DNA from: a gamma proteobacterium symbiont of Lucinoma myriamae
Lineage (GTDB): Bacteria; Pseudomonadota; Gammaproteobacteria; GRL18
Reading direction: 5' to 3'
Length of the DNA: 18,426 nucleotides
Assembly (NCBI GenBank): GCA_025655635.1
Contig: JAHXIM010000054.1
Coordinates: 1 to 18,426 of the forward strand
This document shows positions 15,368 to 18,426 of the stretch, one piece after another. Below the pieces are notes generated by a model that saw only the letters and a list, made by a program, of their open reading frames with translations, was not told where the DNA came from and made no database searches. Within the stretch, counting starts at the first letter, position 1, and each line of letters opens with the position of its first letter. The position numbers and the translations under genes were made by a program.

Positions 15368-16269
15368 TGTCGGAACATAATCCTTTTCCAGACGAAGGTA
15401 ATACTGGACATATTTGGGATGATAATCTGAGAGAATTATCTAACCCGCCACCAAACTGGTGGATGATGGCCTGGTATGCCAGTATCGCTTTTATTATTGG
15501 CTACGTTGTTATCTATCCAGCTATTCCAATGTTTGATAGTTACAACAAAGGTGATGTCGTCGAAGGTGGTGTCATCCAAGGCGGTATTACTAAAGGTGTG
15601 ACTGGTTGGACTGCGATTGGTGAATACAAAGCTGCATTAGCAGAAGTTGAAGCTGTTCGTAAGCCTTATGAAGATAAAATCGTTGCTATGTCAGCCAAAG
15701 AAATTCTTGCTGATGAAGGTCTTTCTACTTATGTAGAACACTCAGGCAAGGTGATTTTTGGTGATAACTGTGCGGCATGTCATGGTACGGGTGGTGCGGG
15801 TAACGTTGGTTACCCTGTACTGGCCGATGATGACTGGTTGTATGGCGGCACAATTGAGCAAATTCAGGCTACTATTACCACAGGTAAAAAAGGCATGATG
15901 ACTGCTCACGCGGCGACTTTATCAGACGCTGAAATCGACACTCTGGCAAACTATGTTGTAGGCTTGAGTGAAGGTCAATCAGACGAGAAAGGTAAAGCCT
16001 TATTTCAGTCTAAGGCATGTTTTGCATGTCATGGTATGAATGCTAAAGGTATGGCGGCTTTAGGTTCTGCTAACTTGACTGATGGCATCTGGCGTTTTGA
16101 TGAAGCAGATAAATTAGCAAGTGCCAAGCGTACAATTGCTCATGGTGTTAATGCACCGGGTAATGCTGAAACCAGAAATGCTGAAATGCCTTCGTTTAAA
16201 GATAAATTGTCAGAAGCTGATATTAAGAAGATGGCTGTTTATGTTTATAAATTTGGCGGTGGTAAATAA
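15367..16269 (+). CDS. ccoP: cbb3-type cytochrome c oxidase diheme subunit III, CcoP
   Basis: Diheme c-type cytochrome that receives electrons from soluble cytochromes and passes them to CcoO. The N-terminal segment NPFPDEGNTGHIWDDNLREL and PPPNWW precede the transmembrane helix (about residues 30-55) and are typical of CcoP. Two heme c motifs are present: CAACH at Cys135, Cys138 and His139, and CFACH at Cys218, Cys221 and His222, with candidate Met ligands in MMTAH and AEMPSF. Length (300 residues) is normal. The stop codon lies inside the 5' arm of a stable hairpin. Confidence 0.97.
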   Translation: MSEHNPFPDEGNTGHIWDDNLRELSNPPPNWWMMAWYASIAFIIGYVVIYPAIPMFDSYNKGDVVEGGVIQGGITKGVTGWTAIGEYKAALAEVEAVRKPYEDKIVAMSAKEILADEGLSTYVEHSGKVIFGDNCAACHGTGGAGNVGYPVLADDDWLYGGTIEQIQATITTGKKGMMTAHAATLSDAEIDTLANYVVGLSEGQSDEKGKALFQSKACFACHGMNAKGMAALGSANLTDGIWRFDEADKLASAKRTIAHGVNAPGNAETRNAEMPSFKDKLSEADIKKMAVYVYKFGGGK

Positions 16270-16305
16270 TACTTATCTGTTCATGATATGAAAGATGAGT
16301 ATTAT
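16266..16305 (+). terminator. Hairpin overlapping the ccoP stop codon
   Basis: ATAATACTTATCT (16266-16278) pairs with AGATGAGTATTAT (16293-16305) over 13 positions with one G-U, then after a bulged G, TTCAT pairs with ATGAA around a 3-nt loop. No U-run follows directly. It looks more like a 3'-end stabiliser or partial attenuator for the ccoNOQP message than a classical terminator. Confidence 0.5.
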
Positions 16306-16356
16306 CATGCTAATCTTTTATTTCAGTGTCCAGTCTTTGATTAAAATAACTATTAA

Positions 16357-16398
16357 ATGATTTTGATCAATTGGATACTGAGATAAAAACGCTATGAT
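16357..16398 (+). promoter_or_regulatory. Class II FNR promoter for the 38-residue ORF
   Basis: ATGATTTTGATCAA (16357-16370) matches TTGAT-N4-ATCAA at 9 of 10 positions. Exactly 22 bp later is TATGAT (16393-16398), 5 of 6 to TATAAT, which puts the box centre at -41.5 from a start near 16405. There is no good -35 hexamer, as usual for class II activated promoters. The predicted leader is about 64 nt. A 9 of 10 match alone would occur by chance a few times in a window this size; the spacing is what makes it persuasive. Confidence 0.55.
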
Positions 16399-16432
16399 AA
16401 AGCTTTAGTTAAGCACAAGGAGAATTTTTTCT

Positions 16433-16453
16433 ATGAGTGCTTATCCTAGTTGA
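16433..16453 (+). CDS. Six-residue mini-ORF with strong Shine-Dalgarno (uncertain)
   Basis: ATG, five further codons (MSAYPS) and TGA, preceded by AAGGAGAA (16417-16424) with an 8-nt gap. It ends 15 nt before the 38-codon ORF and lies in the leader of the predicted FNR transcript. It could be a leader peptide that tunes ribosome loading, or the decayed start of an older gene. Expression is unproven. Confidence 0.25.
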   Translation: MSAYPS

Positions 16454-16468
16454 TATAGAGGTGTTCAA

Positions 16469-16585
16469 ATGAATGATGCTGTATTTTGGGGTTCAATCGG
16501 TGCTGTTGTTATTTGTATTGTAATTTTTGTTTATATTGGTTTTATGGCCGTAAAGAAAATCAATACTGACCACAGTGAAGATTAA
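16469..16585 (+). CDS. 38-residue single-span membrane protein of unknown function
   Basis: MNDAVFWGSIGAV begins a 38-residue product with one hydrophobic helix (about residues 5-27) and a polar tail with two Lys then His, Asp and Glu residues, so the C-terminus should be cytoplasmic. GAGGTG lies five bases before the ATG. It has its own candidate FNR-dependent promoter and a strong terminator 17 bp downstream, between ccoP and ccoG. Tiny helices such as CcoM and CcoQ associate with cbb3 oxidases, so an oxidase accessory role is a fair inference, but I do not recognise the family. It does not look like CcoS, which has a longer acidic tail. Confidence 0.7.
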   Translation: MNDAVFWGSIGAVVICIVIFVYIGFMAVKKINTDHSED

Positions 16586-16601
16586 CGTTACCTAAAGCTA
16601 T

Positions 16602-16634
16602 AAAAAAAGAGAGGTTTAACCTCTCTTTTTTTTT
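16602..16634 (+). terminator. Strong intrinsic terminator
   Basis: GAGAGG (16609-16614) and CCTCTC (16620-16625) form a GC-containing stem with a TTTAA loop, extended by seven A:U pairs and followed by nine T. It should end transcripts from the 38-residue ORF and any read-through from ccoNOQP. The A-rich 5' side would make it work in the reverse direction as well. Confidence 0.9.
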
Positions 16635-16793
16635 GTTTTTTTTAGTGAATTAAAACGTTTGTGTAACATAAGTTACTTATAATTTACTTATTTAAATTAT
16701 AATATTGACTATAATAATTTAAATAGTTTCATGGCAAAGGACAGGCTATGAAAAATCCCTCATAAATAATGATTAAGCAGAGAAGACTCAACT
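16635..16793 (+). promoter_or_regulatory. AT-rich promoter region of ccoG with a 14-bp inverted repeat
   Basis: After the terminator, GTAAC-ATAA-GTTAC (16663-16676) is a perfect inverted repeat with a 4-bp spacer. Downstream three TATAAT hexamers stand at 16678-16683, 16698-16703 and 16710-16715, none with a convincing -35. One of these probably serves ccoG, and the inverted repeat could be an operator. I see no good FNR box here, unlike upstream of ccoN. Confidence 0.4.
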
Positions 16794-18224
16794 ATGGCTG
16801 AAAAATCAATCCAAGAGCAAAGCCTCGAAGATCTATATGCGGAAGCACATGAACACACGATTAATGTCGGTGATGTTAAAATCCATGCCAAGCGAATGGG
16901 TGGAAAATTCAGAAATTTAAAATGGGCATCAAATCTTCTGTGGATTATTTTCTTTATTGGTCCCTATTTACGCTTAGGTGAGCGCCAGGCAGTTTTACTC
17001 GATATTCCTAATCGTCAATTCCATATTTTTAATCTGACACTATTACCACAAGATTTGTGGATGCTGTCATTTGTGCTGCTGTTTTTTGCTATTTTACTGG
17101 CAGTGGTAACAGCACTGGCTGGTCGTGTCTGGTGCGGTTTTTTCTGTTTTCAAACCGTCTGGACAGATGTCTTTACCTGGATAGAAGACAAACTGGAAGG
17201 CACTCCGGCAAAGCGTAGAAAATTAGAAAAGTCACCATTGAATGCGGCTAAAATTATTGTAAGAACTAAAAAATATACCTTGTGGTTTCTAATCGCATTT
17301 TTAACCGGCGTTAGTTTTACTGCATGGTTTACTGATGCTTATGATTTATGGGTTGATTTATTTACCTTAAATGCTTCTTCTACAGTTTATATCACAGTCT
17401 TAATGTTTATTGTCGGCACAGTGTTTCTGGCTGGTTTTTTACGTGAGCAAACCTGTTTCTGGCTGTGTCCTTATGCACGTATTCAGGCCGTTATGATTGA
17501 TGACACATCAATTGTTCCCAGCTATGATGTTTCAAGAGGTGAGAAACGAGGTCGTTTAGTAAAAGGCAAAGCTGCATCTGAAGATCAGGGCGATTGTGTT
17601 GATTGTAACCAGTGTGTTGCAGTATGTCCTACCGGTGTTGATATCAGAGGCGGTCAGCAGGAAGGTTGTATCATGTGCGGTCTGTGTATTGATGCCTGTG
17701 ATTCCGTTATGGAAAAAATCAATAAACCGACTGGTCTGATTAAATATGCTTCGTGGGACGGTATTATGGGCAAGGAAGAGAAACCTTTGCTGAAACGTCC
17801 CAGAGTCTGGGTTTATAGTGCAATTTTATTGGTTTCAATATTAGGCGTTGTTATTGGCCTTAGTGGTATGGAGTCTCTGGAACTAAAAGTGCTGCATGCC
17901 AGACAACCTTTATTTGTGATACAAAGTGACGGCACTATACAAAATCGTTATACTTTGAAAGTGCTTAATAAAAAGAATGAAGACATGAATGTCATAATTT
18001 CAGTCAATGATGATAAATATAAAGGCCTGATAATAATTGGTGCTGAAAAAGAAGTTGTCGCTGCTCATGGTACGGTAACAGCAGTCACTATTTTTGTTAA
18101 AGTCCCAAGAAAGAATCTGACAGAGAAATCTCAGCCAATTACCTTCAGTGTTGAAGGTAAAGATAGCATAGGAACAGTCTATCACTCTAAGCGTGAAAGC
18201 GTCTTTATCGGCCCTAAGCGTTAA
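16794..18224 (+). CDS. ccoG: CcoG/RdxA-type membrane iron-sulfur protein
   Basis: A 476-residue polytopic membrane protein of the CcoG (FixG, RdxA) family, which takes part in cbb3 oxidase maturation; in Rhodobacter it acts in reducing copper for delivery to the active site. Hydrophobic helices appear near residues 45-65, 80-105, 160-180, 195-215 and 340-357. RVWCGFFCFQTVW and TCFWLCPYARIQ carry conserved cysteines. Two 4Fe-4S ferredoxin motifs follow: Cys268, Cys271, Cys274, Cys278 and Cys292, Cys295, Cys298, Cys302. The C-terminal 110 residues form the periplasmic immunoglobulin-like domain of the family. The gene is separated from ccoP by an independent small gene and a terminator, so it is a separate transcription unit. 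Confidence 0.95.
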   Translation: MAEKSIQEQSLEDLYAEAHEHTINVGDVKIHAKRMGGKFRNLKWASNLLWIIFFIGPYLRLGERQAVLLDIPNRQFHIFNLTLLPQDLWMLSFVLLFFAILLAVVTALAGRVWCGFFCFQTVWTDVFTWIEDKLEGTPAKRRKLEKSPLNAAKIIVRTKKYTLWFLIAFLTGVSFTAWFTDAYDLWVDLFTLNASSTVYITVLMFIVGTVFLAGFLREQTCFWLCPYARIQAVMIDDTSIVPSYDVSRGEKRGRLVKGKAASEDQGDCVDCNQCVAVCPTGVDIRGGQQEGCIMCGLCIDACDSVMEKINKPTGLIKYASWDGIMGKEEKPLLKRPRVWVYSAILLVSILGVVIGLSGMESLELKVLHARQPLFVIQSDGTIQNRYTLKVLNKKNEDMNVIISVNDDKYKGLIIIGAEKEVVAAHGTVTAVTIFVKVPRKNLTEKSQPITFSVEGKDSIGTVYHSKRESVFIGPKR

Positions 18225-18426
18225 TAATATTCTTATAGTCCTCCCTTTTCTGAGTAATTCTGCTCAAAGAGGGAGTGTATCAAATGCTGTAAATGTGCCT
18301 TTATTCCCCCAAAACCCAAAGTTTATATATAATACTTAGTCAGCCCTGAAAAAACATATTATCTATTTGAAATGTAAGGAATTATCCCTATTTTTGAGTG
18401 ACCAGATCGACCAGAAATGTTATAAT
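18225..18426 (+). other. Tail after ccoG: imperfect hairpin and edge promoter
   Basis: No gene is visible in these 202 bp. CTCCCTTTTCTGAG (18241-18254) and CTCAAAGAGGGAG (18263-18275) form an imperfect stem with one bulge around an 8-nt loop and no U-run, perhaps a weak end for ccoG. At the extreme right, GTGACC (18398-18403) and a perfect TATAAT (18421-18426) are spaced by 17 bp and may be the promoter of the next rightward gene, possibly ccoH or ccoI. Confidence 0.35.

Noticed and set aside
16469..16585. Assigning the 38-residue ORF as ccoS, ccoM or a DUF family
   Set aside because: It is a single short helix like those families, but I cannot match specific residues, and CcoS normally follows ccoI and has an acidic tail; naming it would be a guess.
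16748..16765. Five-codon frame MKNPS upstream of ccoG as a gene
   Set aside because: Too short to support from sequence alone and its ribosome site AGGACAGG is imperfect; mentioned only beside the other mini-ORF.

Overview
The window looks like chromosomal DNA of an AT-rich (by eye about 40% GC) gammaproteobacterium that respires at low oxygen. The grounds are the bioB-bioF-bioH-bioC-bioD gene order with a comF gene just upstream (an arrangement known from Pseudomonas and relatives), the BioC/BioH route of pimeloyl synthesis, and an FNR-type regulator next to a complete ccoNOQP cbb3 oxidase operon followed by ccoG. No genus can be named from the sequence alone. I see no tRNA, rRNA, CRISPR array, prophage or intact transposase.

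Layout. Positions 1-2863 are on the minus strand: moaA (molybdopterin synthesis), an atypical SDR/YeeZ-like oxidoreductase and a ComF-type phosphoribosyltransferase. From 3037 everything is on the plus strand: a membrane-anchored penicillin-acylase-family Ntn hydrolase, then the biotin block bioB-bioF, a 106-residue single-domain rhodanese with its own sigma70-like promoter, bioH, bioC and bioD. The block ends at a 167-bp near-perfect palindrome (10932-11098) that looks like a non-autonomous insertion element at a CTAG target. After it come a membrane-anchored protein of unknown function, overlapped by an fnr gene, then a 337-bp control region with a perfect FNR box (12856-12869), ccoN-ccoO-ccoQ-ccoP, a tiny independent transcription unit encoding a 38-residue membrane protein, a strong intrinsic terminator, and ccoG. 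The remaining cco maturation genes (ccoH, ccoI, ccoS) are expected to the right, beyond the edge.

How the parts work together. BioC and BioH make and release pimeloyl-ACP methyl ester, BioF and BioD act on later intermediates, and BioB inserts sulfur; bioA is not in the window. The rhodanese lies inside this block, where a sulfur-transfer role for BioB is conceivable but unproven. FNR very probably controls ccoNOQP, and sequence-level FNR-like sites also precede the 38-residue ORF, moaA and something leaving the left edge.

Most notable observations: (1) the 38-codon membrane-protein gene between ccoP and ccoG, with an FNR box spaced exactly for class II activation, a good Shine-Dalgarno and a strong terminator; (2) the single-register long palindrome, which also supplies a misleading upstream start codon to the next gene; (3) the rhodanese in the biotin block; (4) a Ser-to-Ile change in the FNR recognition helix beside an unaltered consensus FNR box; (5) the unknown membrane protein overlapping fnr. 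None is proof of a new system; the first is the best candidate for something undescribed.
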